Shown: one piece after another, positions 1 through 12,668 of the stretch | Layout: each line of letters starts with the position of its first letter | Position numbering within the stretch: position 1 is the first letter of the stretch | From: Smittium mucronatum | Taxonomy: Eukaryota > Kickxellomycota > Harpellomycetes > Harpellales > Legeriomycetaceae | Direction: 5' to 3' | DNA length: 64,000 nucleotides | Assembly: GCA_001953115.1 (NCBI GenBank) | Contig: LSSL01002843.1 | Coordinates: forward strand, 1 to 64,000 | Made by a program: the position numbers and the translations under genes | Notes under the pieces: generated by a model | What the model was told of the DNA's origin: nothing | What the model saw: the letters and a program-made list of their open reading frames with translations, nothing else | Databases searched by the model: none

Positions 1-1307
1 GGCATGTTTTTCTATTTACATTGGTCTGGATTTAAATAAATCCAAGAGTAGCCAATGGCTTACAAAGTAAAGAAAAGTTATGTCTGAAAAAAAAATCTCA
101 CATAAAGGTTTTTAAAGACACATCGTATTTAGTTTTTTTATATTGTGTAATATCAATGAATTGGATTTTAACAACAGGTATTTTCTTACACCCGAAAATA
201 GGTTTTGTCAAATTTATTCTAGATTAAATTTTTTGGACCATAGCTAGCAATTAGAATACCCGCTTTTCAATATCCCTTTGTTGATTTTCCTAAACCAGCA
301 ATTTATAATTAATATCCAAATTTTCGTTTAGGAAAATAGCAAAAATCTTGTACTAAAAAGTCATTACTAGTAGATAATGATCCATTTACCATTTATCGGA
401 GCAGTTATTTTGATCCCGGAGGATTATAGTCAGAGATCAAAATATTCTGCATAAGAAAATAGTGACAGTATAGTGAAACAGTTGGAACAGTCCTGGATTA
501 CTCCTTGTTTCCACCCAAGAATCTGACTACTTTTCTTATAATCACCCTGATATGTTAATCACTTATTTTTTTGTGCGCAGCACTTTATTTTGTGATATTC
601 TTTTTTATGAGATATTAAAAAAATATTAATAAAAGGGAAAAACTTTATATAAAAAACTTTTACTGATCCAAGTATAATTTTTACATATATTTGTGTTTTA
701 ATCTAATACAAAATCAAGATTAAAATAATAGTCATGAGATTTCCCCCTCACCACCATTCCTTTTGCGTTGTTGAAGCAAGTATGGAAGAAAAAGTCAAAT
801 AATAGTATTTAATTAATGTCGTAATCATAGAAGATAAACTGATAAAATTTCCGGGCTCTAAGTTAAATTCTATCAAAGTCATTAATCGAACTGAGATCCT
901 TACATAAGTAATAGACATCTTATCAACCATTTCAAAGTCGAAGAGTCTAATTCCATCGCTTATTCCTAGCCCTATTCTATTTCTGTTCTAAATTATATTA
1001 TTTTTTTATTTTATATTAGACACAATAATTTCTACTTGTTAAATAATATTTTGGAACATAGTAACGGATAATGCATTATTTTATTGGATGATATTGGTAA
1101 AAAAATTATTGTTCGGAATGACAGCTATTTAGATAATTAAAATGAGCAATAATGTTCTAGTATATCCAAACATGTCTATATTACAAAAGATTAATAAATA
1201 TTCCATAACTTCAAAAGCGATGAAAGGCTCTAAAACCGCCTTCCCCCCCCCCCCCCCATCTACTTCTCCCCTCCTTATTAGTCTTTTTTGACGAAGAGAC
1301 AATTCGC
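1..1307. other. Gene-free left end
   Basis: No convincing gene is seen. A 60-codon frame on the minus strand (930-748) starts with ATG but has no recognisable domain, and in AT-rich DNA such a frame is expected by chance. The stretch at about 360-560 is less AT-rich than its surroundings but has stops in all frames. A run of 15 C occupies 1243-1257, just downstream of the end of the potassium-channel gene. The 3' untranslated region of that gene must lie somewhere in about 1000-1307, but no clear polyadenylation signal stands out. Confidence 0.5.
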
Positions 1308-3663
1308 TTAATTGAGCTTTGACAATCTATCCAGGAGTAATTTGATTTTATCCACTAGATAATTATTAGTTTGATCTACGAGAAGAATTATTAGAGTACT
1401 GAACATAGAAACACTGAAAATAATGATGAAAGAAAAGTATGTTCGAGATGCTGACTGAGACAAGGTTCTGTCGCCATACCCAATTGTTGTGAATGAAATA
1501 AAACAAAACCAAAGTGCATCTGCATAGGACCACTGCCCCTTCTCAAACCCATAGAAAACTGCCCCAGATAAGAGCAAGTTTGCCAAATTAATCAGTGCCA
1601 AGTACAGTATAATTCTAACTTTCAAGCTCTCATAAAAATTCTCTAATCTCTCCACCCCTAACAGCAAATTTCTTTGGTCATTAGCAGGTGGAATCTCGAC
1701 AACATCTCCCAAAACTATGCTCTTAACGCTAGTTCTTTCATTCATATCTCTTTCTCTTTGTTCCTCTTTGATATCCTCAGAACTTACAAAATCAATGTCT
1801 TTCTGATCTGAAACACTTGTTTCATAACAAGAAGTAGTACCATTTTCTGATTTGGTTTTTTCAGAGCAAGACAAATTATTAGATGAGATAATATCAGGAC
1901 TTGAAACACTAGTTTCTTTGCTCTCTCTAGAGTCGGAAAGAACAGCTTCATTGTTGTTAGTGGATTCGCCTGAATGAATACTTACATTCTTCTCTCCTTG
2001 GTCATTATTCTTTAAATGATTAAAAGATAGGGTATTTAATGCGTCAACTTCAGGTGGACATGGTTTAAGAATATCCCTTTTGTTAATCATAGACTCCTGA
2101 GGCCCCTTCTTATGTATATACACCATTTGGCGGTAGAAATCAGATGCATCCACGGAATAAATACCCACGAGTACAAGTCCAATAAAAAACCAAATGGAAA
2201 GAACAGCCCTCGATAAACCCGATGTGGGGTAGAGATCACCAAATCCTATAGTGTTTATTGTTGCCAAACAAAAGTATAAGCTTTGAGGGAAATCATAGTG
2301 CTCTAACAAAACCATTGCGCCTGCCCCTACCGCATTCCATAAATATATTGCACTAATACTTAAGGTTAACTTTTTTTGTCTTACAGACATACCTGAACCT
2401 GAATTTTTTTTTAAAAAAAGTAAATGAGGTTTAATAAAGTGAAAAATAGATGTCAAAAATTAATTCACTTTTTTAAAACATACCGAAATGGACAAAATCT
2501 CTAGTGCTTTTTAAATCGTACAAAAGAATTCCGGAATTCAAAAGACAGATAAATGAGCCGATAAATAAAGTGTAGTAATCGAACGTTAATTCGTATTCAG
2601 CTTCATTATACTTTCCTTTAATTGGTACTGTAATGGCATAAATAACACTTGAAATTCCTAGGCAAAACAAGAATTAATGAAATAATTTTTAAACATAGAA
2701 AACTAAATAGATTTGGTGCATAAGAAAATTGGAAAAATAAAAAACGAATAAATATTTGTTGTATTTAATCACTTACCACTTGTGAAGAAAAGTATAATAG
2801 AAAGGACTGTTGATAAAAGAACTCTGTACTCCAGCAATCTCGCGTAGAAAAAAAATGAAGCAATCAATTCAATTACAAAAAATATAATTTTAAGGAAGTG
2901 CAATTCTAAAAATCGGATTTTTTTAATTAATGGAAAAAAATCGTTAGTTCAAAATCAAAATTAGCTAAATCAAAATCAATAGAAACCCAATAAAAAATAT
3001 GATGAACATAAAATAATCCGAGTTAAAAATCCTATGAAAAGGATAAAATCGGGTTTATTAAATTAAAAAACGACATTATCAAAACTCAAATATCATGAAA
3101 AATTATAATCTTATAATATGTAGTGAAAGTTAGTAAAAAAATGAATATGAATATGAATATGAGGTCACGAATTTAAAAGATAATTTAAGAATAGTCTAGA
3201 TCAAACTGAATATAAAAGCAACGAGTAAGTGTTATAACGAAGAAAGAGGGGAGAGTGCAAATTAAGTAAGAAAAAGAGAAATAAAAGATATTTAAAAGGA
3301 AAAGTCACCTATTTCTTGATTTTTGTAGCCAGGGGGGGTATTTTTACGAACTATCCACTCACTATTGTAGACTATTCCGTTAAGTAATAGGGAAGTTGGA
3401 ACAAGAAAACCAACTATAGATACCAAAATTCTGAATCTCGATTTGAGGATTTTGTGTTCTTGTGAAGAATAAAGTAAAGGGAAGACTCTACCGTTTTTTG
3501 CAGGGGCAGCAGTTCTTGGCTTATCAAATATATTAGTTAAATGTTGGAGAATTTCGAGTTTATCCTGATCGACAACAGCAGGAACAATTTCAATCGTAGA
3601 TTCATTGGGTGCAGAGATTTCTGGCGAGGGAGAAGAAAGGGATTGAAGATCTGAGGATTCCAT
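1308..3663 (-). CDS. TOK1: TOK-type two-pore outward-rectifier potassium channel (4 exons)
   Basis: Plasma-membrane K+ channel of the fungal TOK family, which has eight membrane segments and two pore loops and releases K+ on depolarisation. Exons on the minus strand are 3663-3309, 2905-2777, 2657-2484 and 2398-1308. Every junction keeps frame (phase 1 each time) and gives 582 codons. Likely membrane segments lie near residues 79-98, 121-138, 147-172, 192-210, 228-250, 283-302, 482-503 and 541-560. The two selectivity filters are clear: TIGFGD at 269-274 and TIGYGD at 524-529. About 165 residues between the first pore domain and segment 7 form a hydrophilic Ser/Asp/Glu-rich loop. The length is somewhat below yeast Tok1 (about 690). 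The N-terminus is Ser/Pro/Glu-rich and cytosolic. The exon 3/4 acceptor has an alternative AG 6 nt downstream that would drop two residues. The family call is firm; exon 1/2 splicing is the least certain part. Confidence 0.9.
2399..2483 (-). other. Intron 3 of the TOK channel gene
   Basis: 85 nt, donor GTATGT, acceptor TTCAG, phase 1. It joins ...VHF-G to SGMSVRQ. A second AG six bases further on would also keep frame. Confidence 0.75.
2658..2776 (-). other. Intron 2 of the TOK channel gene
   Basis: 119 nt, donor GTAAGT, acceptor CCTAG, phase 1. It joins FFTS-G to ISSVIYAITVP, both parts of hydrophobic segments expected for the channel. Confidence 0.8.
2906..3308 (-). other. Intron 1 of the TOK channel gene
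   Basis: 403 nt, donor GTGACT, acceptor TTTTTAG, phase 1. It is much longer than the other introns here and has a weaker donor, so a small extra exon inside it cannot be excluded. It contains a short hexamer repeat (ATGAAT/GAATAT type) near 3141-3163. Confidence 0.6.
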
Positions 3664-3754
3664 GATCGAATATCTTTTGTGAGGTTTGCATAAGGCGAAA
3701 ACAAAAGCATGAAGTTTGAGTAATGAATGGTATTGAGGTGATGATATGCAATGA

Positions 3755-3785
3755 TAAAGGATTATATATAATATTATAAGGGGTC
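3755..3785 (-). promoter_or_regulatory. TATA-like element upstream of the TOK gene
   Basis: On the minus strand a TATATATAAT-type stretch sits about 100 nt before the channel gene's ATG. The surrounding DNA is AT-rich, so the match is weak evidence by itself; its distance from the start is what makes it plausible. Confidence 0.3.
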
Positions 3786-4141
3786 TTAAATAGCTTTCAG
3801 GCGTTGGAGAAGACTTAACCTACATTACATAATCCACCCAAAAAATGCGATCTCCCTATGGATTGGCTGTATGTAAGATACAAATTATGTAATAAAAAAT
3901 ATAGGCGAATTATGCAGGTGAAATTAGTTGCAGATACCGGGATATTAATAGCGTATGAAGGCTAAAGATACCTTTTGGATGACTTGAGAGATTAAGAATG
4001 ATTAGTAACTCCCATTCACATTGTCCATAGGAACCATGAGCTTTACCCCCTAGTTTACTTCAAAATTCATCAAGTCTAATCTGGAACAATATATAAATTG
4101 AAGATTTGCTTTTTATTTCTGGATAGCCATCTTTACTCTTT

Positions 4142-4929
4142 TTGGTTTATATGTCTTCGCCCACCTTTCCACATATATCTTCGTTCCTTTTTGGCTTTTT
4201 GCCCATTTTTTTCGTTGGGGTCGGAGACTCATTTAACCATTTGTTATTGGTTTTCTCTTTTATAATGGCGTTTTTGCATTCGTTAGATCAAACCAAACTA
4301 CCAATATTATACAACATTTATGCCACAATAAATTTACACAGCGAGTTGAATTTTCACTCCATAGACTAAAAGGGTTCTCTATAAACAGAAGGCTTTACTC
4401 TTTAGCAAATAGGAGTCAATCATATTCTCAATACCCTAGAGTGATAAACTGGAATTACTTGATTAATAATCACATTTTAAACAGCTAAGTAGCGATTAGT
4501 ATAGATAAACGTGCTCGAATCTTTATAGGGTCAAATCCCAATGATTGTAAGCTATGAGTGTCAATAAGAAAAAATGCTGGCAGATTCCGCGGTTTTGGTA
4601 ATACATTTTCCATAATACCAATGATTTATCAAGTCTTGATAACAGTCTATAATAAGTTCAGTCAATGGTTCTTTCCCGTGCTAAAATATTATGTTCCGAG
4701 GTATGGCTTACAATACCGGGAATTCAATATTCATTCCTTTCATATCAAGTTGATGAACAGTTTTTCCCGAAATCTTTACCAACTCTACCCCATTACTAAT
4801 AAACTTAAGAGTCTTACTTTGTTTCTATCATTTCTCGTTTTCGATGGGATTGAGCAATGGATACGTTGGGCGAATTTCATCATATCTTTTTTTTTATCTA
4901 ATGCAAATGAAGTTTTTTATAACAAATAA
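4142..4929 (+). other. Uncharacterised short reading frames, possibly a decayed gene
   Basis: Two plus-strand frames lie head to tail. An ATG at 4151 opens 72 codons of hydrophobic sequence (SSFLFGFLPIFFVGVGD...). A second open stretch (4558-4929, 123 codons) begins at a GTG, its first in-frame ATG being about 21 codons in, and is rich in aromatic and hydrophobic residues. I recognise no family in either. Base composition is intermediate between the flanking genes and the desert, which fits a gene that has lost function, or chance. No plausible splice joining the two was established. Confidence 0.2.
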
Positions 4930-5213
4930 TTCAACATCGGCTCTTTTAGGACTTAGTTTTGCATTGATCTTCTGTACCCCTTCGTTATTGATTACAACAG
5001 GATAGCCGAATAAATCACACTGCAATATTTTTCTAATATAAATCTTTACGTTTCTTTCTAACAAATTCAGGCGTGAAGGTAAAAGAATGAATATATTTTG
5101 GTGTTATAATTGAATTTAGATTTAGTATTTTATTGCAACCATTCTCGTTTTATTGATCATCGGTCCATATTTATCGGATTTTTTTTTTCAAGAATATCCT
5201 TTAAATGTGGGGA

Positions 5214-5223
5214 GGGGGGGGGG
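5214..5223. repeat. G10 homopolymer
   Basis: Ten consecutive G following GGGGA, in a strongly AT-rich setting. It is one of several long G/C runs in the desert (see findings). Confidence 0.9.
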
Positions 5224-6204
5224 ATTTAAGAAATAAGTAATAATCAAATAATTCAGGTACCAGAAATACTTACACTGGTTACAGTGAACCTGTAAATGGT
5301 GCAGTTTTTGTAATAAAATTGTTTAGGAACTTAATTCTCAAATTCCCCATTTTTTTCCATCTTATGTATATTTGGTAATTTAGGTGTTTTGTGAAAAAAT
5401 ATTCACACTATTCATGAATTTAACCCTCTAATTTTTTAAGTGATCAATATATTCCGATTTGATCGAATTAAAGTAACACATCTGGACATTTTATTAATTA
5501 GCCAATGAAATATACATTAACTTCTGAATGATTCAAAGTGGCGAGTATTTTCAATTGATGATGACATAATTAATTCGTCTAGTTCATAAAGAGCTGAATC
5601 TTTTAGGCTCTAAATCTACATATAACTCCTATTTGCCAAAAACTATTCGTTCCTATTAGCACAAATAAGCCGAGTAACCAATGAACCTTTGTAAATTCAA
5701 AAAAATAATAATTGTAACACCAAGATTCAAGGACTTTTAGGATTCTGTTGAATACAAATTTACTATTTTTTTAGATATTAGTCTTGAGAAGGTTAATCCA
5801 ACTGCATTTGCTCTTCAATCCAATAAAACCCTGATAAAAAATGATGTATTTGTCACTCTAACAAATGCGATTATTTTTTCTATTGGGACATGTGTTTCAA
5901 TCGGATGAGTCATGTGGATTAGCTATCCCAAAAACAAAGAATTTTAAATTCATAACTTCTAAATATTAAAATGCCAAATCTTTGAATGAAAACCATATAA
6001 ACAATATATCCTATTATGGCCAAATTATATCTACAAATACATTTATTGGCTAAATTTTTTTAGAAAATTATGTCTACCGATTATATGCTTTTATAGAGGT
6101 GAAAACCTGTTCATATTCATATATTTAGATTTTCCATTTGAAGACAAATTTTATGTGCCAATTAATAAAGTTTTTAACATTATATTTTTTTTTCAGTGTA
6201 AGTT

Positions 6205-6261
6205 GAGTTCCATTTTTGCTCCTCCGGCCCTGAAAAATTTAACCTTTTCAGGGACTGAACT
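6205..6261. repeat. Inverted repeat / hairpin
   Basis: A perfect 9-bp stem, CCCTGAAAA (6228-6236) with TTTTCAGGG (6245-6253), around an 8-nt loop. An outer pair, GAGTTC (6205-6210) with GAACTC (6256-6261), extends it. A near copy of the left stem plus loop (CCCTGAAAAGTTTAAAGG) recurs at about 6388-6405, so this stretch is probably part of an older repeat into which the poly(A) element at 6477 inserted. Confidence 0.6.
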
Positions 6262-6462
6262 CCTACTATGAACCCATTTGTGTAACTTATCGACACCAGT
6301 TGATTTATTTTTCTATTGGTGATATTATAATAATTATTAGCAAATTAATGTTATTATTGATCAAAAACAGAATGCCGTTTTTGTACAACAAACCCTGAAA
6401 AGTTTAAAGGTCTAGGCTGATGTAGGATTAATGGGTATAAAATACCCCATATTATTAGGCAT

Positions 6463-6719
6463 ACTGTGCTTTGAGCCTCAGTCATCCAGCCTACTCGAAG
6501 CAATGCCAGGGGGGGGGGGTCTTTTGGTTGGTAGATTGAACCCTTTTCCCGTAGGTACGCAGCCGGTAGTCCGGCAGAGGAGCTTATTGTAGTTAGGATA
6601 ATAGTCTTTTCTATAATACTTTTTCTTTTTTTCATATTTTTTTAGTATAGCTTTTAATGATGTTATCTTACAATAAAATTCTGTGATACAAAAAAAAAAA
6701 AAAAAACTGTGCTTTGAGC
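6463..6719 (+). mobile_element. Poly(A)-tailed non-LTR (LINE/SINE-type) insertion with 14-bp target-site duplication
   Basis: The 14-mer ACTGTGCTTTGAGC occurs at 6463-6476 and again, identically, at 6706-6719. Between the copies lie 229 bp that end in AATTCTGTGATACA followed by an A tract of about 15. A perfect duplication of this length immediately after an A tail is the hallmark of target-primed reverse transcription by LINE machinery. The inserted sequence matches, in inverted orientation, 35304-35528 over its whole length, and the similarity begins right at the duplication boundary. A minus-strand frame across it (6635-6354) includes SSSAGLPAAYLREKG, also present in the other copy, but is probably incidental. 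It could be a SINE or a 5'-truncated LINE tail; no clear Pol III A and B boxes are visible. Confidence 0.8.
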
Positions 6720-8510
6720 TATACTATAAATTTACAAATAGCCATATTTTTAAATTATTCTTATTCCCAGAATGACTATTCCTAGAAAGTACATTTAGTC
6801 CTTTCGGCACTAAAAGTAATAAAATCCATCTATAATGTTCAGTAAACTAAAGTGCTTCGATTTTCATTGTAAATTTTTAATTGGTCTAGATATCTCCCCC
6901 TCCTATATAAAATGTAATAGATCAAAATAAAGAGGCTATAAGATATTATAGGCTCTAAAATAATTATAAGTATTGTTTATTTAGGCTGATTCAAGTTATA
7001 TATATATCCACCAATTGGAAAATCATATTTTCAACAGTTTAATTATAGAAGTATATAGAGTGGATCACAATTTCCATTATTAAAAAAATCATGAAGTATT
7101 GACATATCTTATAGTAAACATATTGTTAAAGAGTTATAAAAGGCAAGAGTTTCAAAATAATTACCAGCTGAAAATAAATTATGTTTAGAATAAAGCTTGC
7201 ATTTTCCGATTTTGTTAGGAAATTAATATTTCTAAGTTAGATATCATATCATGCTCGAATAAAGGGGAGGATTGTTTCACATTAACAAAAATTTCATTAC
7301 TAGGACTAATCTTTGGCTCCCAAATTTTCTTGACATCGATAAACTCTATTAGAAGATCAACAGATTCTATATGTGGATTCCGGCATTTTCAGGCCAAAAA
7401 ATATGCATTTTTCAACTAAACCAATAATTTCAAACCATCCATCCGGTCTTACAAAAACGCATTTTAAATTAGATACAATCATTCCTATCCAAACACTTTG
7501 AATTCCAATACGTTCAATAAACTTTATATTAAATTATTATTAATTATTATTAATAATGAATACTTATTCTACATTATTCTAAAAACAAAAAATGTCTAAA
7601 TTCGATTATACACATTATTATCTCACCACCACTCCCCAAATTTGTTATTAGATTTATCTTTATTCGATTTCTAATCGGATTAAATGTTTCATAATCTATA
7701 TTTTACATTGACTTTATCGATTTCGACATTATTTCACATTTAGAGCTGGTTTGATATGGATCTGTATTTTTCCCCTCATCTCAGATGAAATATTAGTCTT
7801 AATTATGCTTTAGTTTTTTTTCCCTTTTAATAATTGAATAATAATCGTGGTGAAAAAAAATCTTTAGCCTCTTCGGAAAAATGGTCCAAAAAATCCTTTC
7901 AATTAGTAAATTTTGCAATTTAAAAATAAAATTTCAATTAAGAGTTCACATTACCCATTATTACCTTCCATTTTATCCAAATTAACTAATCCTTTGACTG
8001 GTAATTGGATTTTCTAATTTACATTATTCTTTTAATAAATACCAAGAATTAAAGCTTGGATAATTTTGAATAAAAAAGAGGTAATTGTATATACAAAAAA
8101 TATCTTCAAACTATGATTTGACCTACTATTTATTCTAATTGTTTAGATTTTTATAAAAACGAAAATATTTATGTTTTAAAAAAAAATCCAAAATATAAAA
8201 TTATTAAAAGAATTATATTGCTTATTTGTTTTGTTTTTAAAAAATTGTTTTAAATTGTGTCTAAACCCTTATTCGACTCTTTAAGTAACCTCATTTTCTT
8301 ATTTTTATAATAAAATCCACAATCCACACTATTTGATTTTTATTTTATCAAATCTACTTAAAATATATATTAAAGCTTTTGGAGCAGAGCAGATTCTAGG
8401 CTATAAACATAATCCCTCCTAATCTTTATAATAAATTGGTATAAATTTATTTTAGAGGTATTTTGAAATGTTTTTATAGGATTTTTTGAATCACAATTGT
8501 TAATAAATAT

Positions 8511-8759
8511 AGAGAAGAAAAAAAAACAAATTTATTCAATGATCCAAATCCACATATCAATTTTTTGGAATCAATTAATACAAAAACAAACTTAAATGAG
8601 TTCATTCTCAAATTATCTAATGTTTTATTTGTGCCCAACATAGTAGAAAATATTCTGGAAAAATCGTGTTTGAAACTTATCTCGCCCTCTTTACAACTAA
8701 TGAAATATTTTTCCTGGGTGAAATATGTTTTAATGTTTTTAATATTACTAGAGTACTAA
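8511..8759 (+). pseudogene. Decayed Ty1/copia-type retrotransposon fragment
   Basis: An open stretch of about 80 codons includes LKLSNVLFVPNIVENIL. This resembles the conserved 'L.NVLYVP....NLLS' segment that follows the protease in copia polyproteins, just before the pre-integrase region. There is no ATG at a sensible place, no integrase or reverse transcriptase downstream, and the sequence is as AT-rich as its surroundings, so it is a relic. The call rests on one motif. Chance resemblance is possible because the peptide is rich in Asn, Ile and Leu, as all AT-rich frames are. Confidence 0.4.
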
Positions 8760-11700
8760 ATTGAATTTCGAGAATTTGCCATTTAAATACTTTAATTACT
8801 CAATATAGCTAACGATCAGATAAATTTCCGATAGTCATTTATTTGATTTAAATCATTGCATCATGAAAATAAATTGCTTTATTAAAGTGGGATGGTTTAT
8901 CACAATGAAGTTTAACACACATTTAAATAAAATTAAGACTAGGGTTTGGATCTTTGTACCTATTAAAAGTTAACTAGTAAGTTTTTAAATAATGAATTAA
9001 ATATTTGATAGTTCTATTTTTCTTATTACCACACTATTAAAGTTTACATTAATCTCATATTATCTTATGAATTTTAGGAATTTTGGTTATTTAAAATGTT
9101 ACAATTTAGTGATAAAACCTATGTAGCTAAGTCTTGTAGTTGCTTTTTGGAAATAATTAAGATTCTTTTATCTATATTTTGATAAATATTACAACTATAT
9201 GCTTTAGTGAATTAAAAAAAATACTCGACTTTTGATAGCTCCGACATACATGAAATTATGACCTATAATTCAAATAATCATAAAATAAACAGCAAACCCT
9301 ACAACTAGAGACCAATCGAGTTTGAATATTTTGTAACTATTTTTTTATAAAATTTAATTAACATAAAAAAAAAATTGCTCTATTTTTTTTTTGTAATTTA
9401 TTCTTTGGATATTTAAAAACTTAAATAAGTTCTCAATTTTATTTAAGGATTATTTTTGGACTTATTTTATCTAGTAAGGAAACTTTATACTATAATCGAA
9501 AAAAATTAAAAACAATCCTTTTGTATAAAATGTGATGCTACATCTTTTAATATCCAGGAAGTAAAAAATCAAAAACCTAATTCCACAGGGTAAATTTTTG
9601 AAACTAAGTTATAAAAAACATGAAGTCACTTTAAATATGTAGTGATTAAAAAACTGAAAAATAAAATTTAAAAACTTGCGTTTGAATCACTCTTTAAAAA
9701 AAAGGAGTTTGGTTCTAATACCTAGATTAAATGAATTAATAATTAAATGGCATTTTTAATTGATTTATCTAAAATAATCGATATCAGTTAATATACAAAG
9801 CTATATCTTTATCATATCAATTGTTCCAGTAAAAATATCGATCTGATATTATCCACTTATTAAAAAAAATAATAACTTTCTATTTTATAAGGGAAATATC
9901 TACAAATATTTGACTATTGCAAAAACTTAAAATCATCAATATAATATCAAACTTGGAAAATAAATTTCAATTGAGTTATTCTAAAGGAATTAGGTAATAA
10001 GATATCTAAGTCTTATCATTGTCCCCTCCAAATTTTTAAAAATTGGTTTTATTTTTAATTTAAATACAAATACTAAGCACTTTATCCACTTTGATATACT
10101 TACTACTAAAAATATAAAAAAATAGAGATAATTTACAGATAATTTGACAATTCATGTTAAGTTTGTAGAAAGAAAATCAAGTTAATGGTGTGTAAAGCGA
10201 AGAAATTTAAATATTGATACAGACTCATATATTACTACAGAAAAAACAAGACCCACGTTAAAATTACAAAAACCTTCTATATAGCAAACCATTTTTATTT
10301 TAATATTTAATCGTTGTGCTTTTCTGAAAAAAATTGCTTGTATGTCATATAAAATATCTTTTTCTTATTATTAAACGAAATTCTAACTAATTTTGATAAA
10401 AATTATTTTAAAAAACAGTAAAATTACAAAAAAAAATAAGCAATCAATCATGGTTTCAATTAAAAAATGTAAAAAAGAAAGACTTATATAAAAAAATCAT
10501 TTCAAATTTCTCATTTTAAGATCAAAAATAAAAAATACAGTTTTTAGCTTTTTCAGAACTGATTTAGTTTAAATTTAATGAAAAATTATATACCAAGAAA
10601 AATCTATGGTTGTATACGAAAAAGTGTGCCCGCATTATATCACTGAATATATTTGTGTAAAAAAGAAGGGTATTTTTTATAACATGACTTGTAAAAACTT
10701 TAATTTTAGGAACTTAGTTTCGGTTTTTACTTCAATAGAACTATTTCATTTTTTTTTATAAGCGCATTTTGATATCAAGAAAAATTAAAACACTGATTAA
10801 ATTCCTTGGTCTTTGAATAAAATAAATCTAAAATCTAAAAAAATCTAAAAAACTAAATTTTAGTGTATCTTGACTCATAATGTACTTCCAGTTTCTTTAG
10901 AATTCCAATTCTTTCGCAAAAAAATTAATAAAATTAAAGGGATATTATTTTTAAACCTAATATTCCTTGAAATTATATTCATACTTTATTCCTTGATTTA
11001 TTAACTGATATAATTTGCAAAATGAAACTTATTATTAAGTAATTACTAACAAATAACTGCTTATTTCGGATTTCATGTCCACAAAATAACCGATAGGATA
11101 TACCTTTAAAACAACCCATTAGCAGTTGTTTCCATTTTTGTATTGATTGCTTTAATTAAACTCATGACTTTTTGCATATAATAATTTATTTATCGATATT
11201 TTTTTAGAATTATTTATATTTCGTTATAAAACTCTTAAGTGGGTTTCAACTGATGTAAACTCGAGAATTATAAGAGGGTTGTAATTTTTCTCTGGTGAGG
11301 AGGTTTTTTTACCAACTGTCCAAAAAAATTAGCAATAAAATTGGTAGAAAAGAGTGATATCCGGGAAATTTTTAGGTTTAGATAGCTATTTTTAATGATT
11401 TTCAAAGATATTTGTTCGAAAGTAACTCTTTTTGTTTAATTATTTTAAGTTCCAAACCAAGTTAAGCAAAAAATGGTAATTAATAAAACTATTTCATTCT
11501 TATAATATTCTTCTTGTTAAAATTCCATAATTATTGAACTTAAAATCATCAAATAAAATTATTCAATACTTTTAGATTAAAGCTACTGATTTGAAATATT
11601 TAGAATTGATCCTGCAACTGAAAATCGAATAAATAGACATAATCTAAAATATCCCACAAATAAAGGGTAATATGGATGGGCTCGAGTGTTTCGAAAAAAT

Positions 11701-12470
11701 TTAATCCATATTTTTGCTTAAATATTCCTCAAAAAAACTCCCACATTACTTTTAAATGTTTTGTTTGTTTTTACCAGAAATTACATATTTTATATAAAAA
11801 AATAACTTGATTTAATAAACATCTTTAAAAACGATAAATAAAATCACAACCATTTTTCGCTTCTGAGATGATTTTAAAAAGACATTAATATATAATGGCA
11901 TATAATGAAAACCTATTAAATATATATAAACTAGACTCTTTTTTGATCTTCGCAATTAAATCATATTATGATTGCATATCATTAAATAACTACACTTTTT
12001 TAACTACGATACTTTGATTTTGTGCTGAGATTATCATATTTGAACTTGAAGAAGATCTTATTAAGGATAATTGGATCATTTAAAAAACCCCTATTGCACT
12101 AAAAAATACACTTTCATAAATTATTTTTTCAAAAAAAATGAAAATTTTAGGCGTAAGGAGCATAATAAAAATATAAAGGTACCATTGCGGGGATATATTT
12201 AGGAAATATGCAGTGGAATTCAAAATTCTATGAAAATTAAAATAATCATCTTTAATCAAGGCATAGAGACATACAAGAAAATGTATTCCTCAAAAAAATA
12301 TTTAAAAAAAAAACGAAACAAACGATACCTTGACTGCCTCAGAATTAAGCTCAATATACAGTTTCCAAAAAAATGATTCAAAATAACGAAATAATCATGT
12401 TTTAGAATAAAATATATGTGATGGTAGAGTCGATATATTTTTTAGCTCTAAAAATCCTCTGAATAGATTT

Positions 12471-12668
12471 TTGACATCCAAAAACATCCATTTAGATGAA
12501 AATTTCAGACCAAATGATATGATATTTCCAGTTTTTTTATTTGGTATAAGTTATAAATATAAAAAATTTTCCCCTATAGCATCGGGTTTGATTCAAAGCG
12601 AAAATGAGCAGTCATATATCGGGATTTTCATAAAAATAAATGGGTTATTGATGGATATGGGGTTTTAA
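12471..12668 (+). pseudogene. Decayed MULE-type (Mutator-like) transposase fragment
   Basis: About 65 codons read HLDENFRPNDMIFPVFLFG, then KFSPIASGLIQSENEQSY. The order of blocks (an Asp-containing strand, a hydrophobic 'PLL..G', 'FPIA..L..SEN..SY..F') is that of the MULE transposase core, in which the first catalytic Asp precedes a P-[IL]-A-x-x-L-x-x-x-E segment. The frame is opened by a TTG, closes after the match, and nothing upstream or downstream continues the domain. It is therefore a broken remnant that has taken on the base composition of the desert. A database profile search would settle it. Confidence 0.45.

Noticed and set aside
4515..4550. GGGTCAAATCCCAA resembling a tRNA T arm
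   Set aside because: No upstream A box or cloverleaf is present.
6354..6635. 93-codon minus-strand frame (SSSAGLPAAYLREKG...) shared in part with 35368-35490, as a possible conserved gene
   Set aside because: The shared part is explained by the transposed element itself. In the copy at 35.4 kb the frame breaks soon after, and at 6.4 kb it runs across the target-duplication boundary into unrelated DNA.
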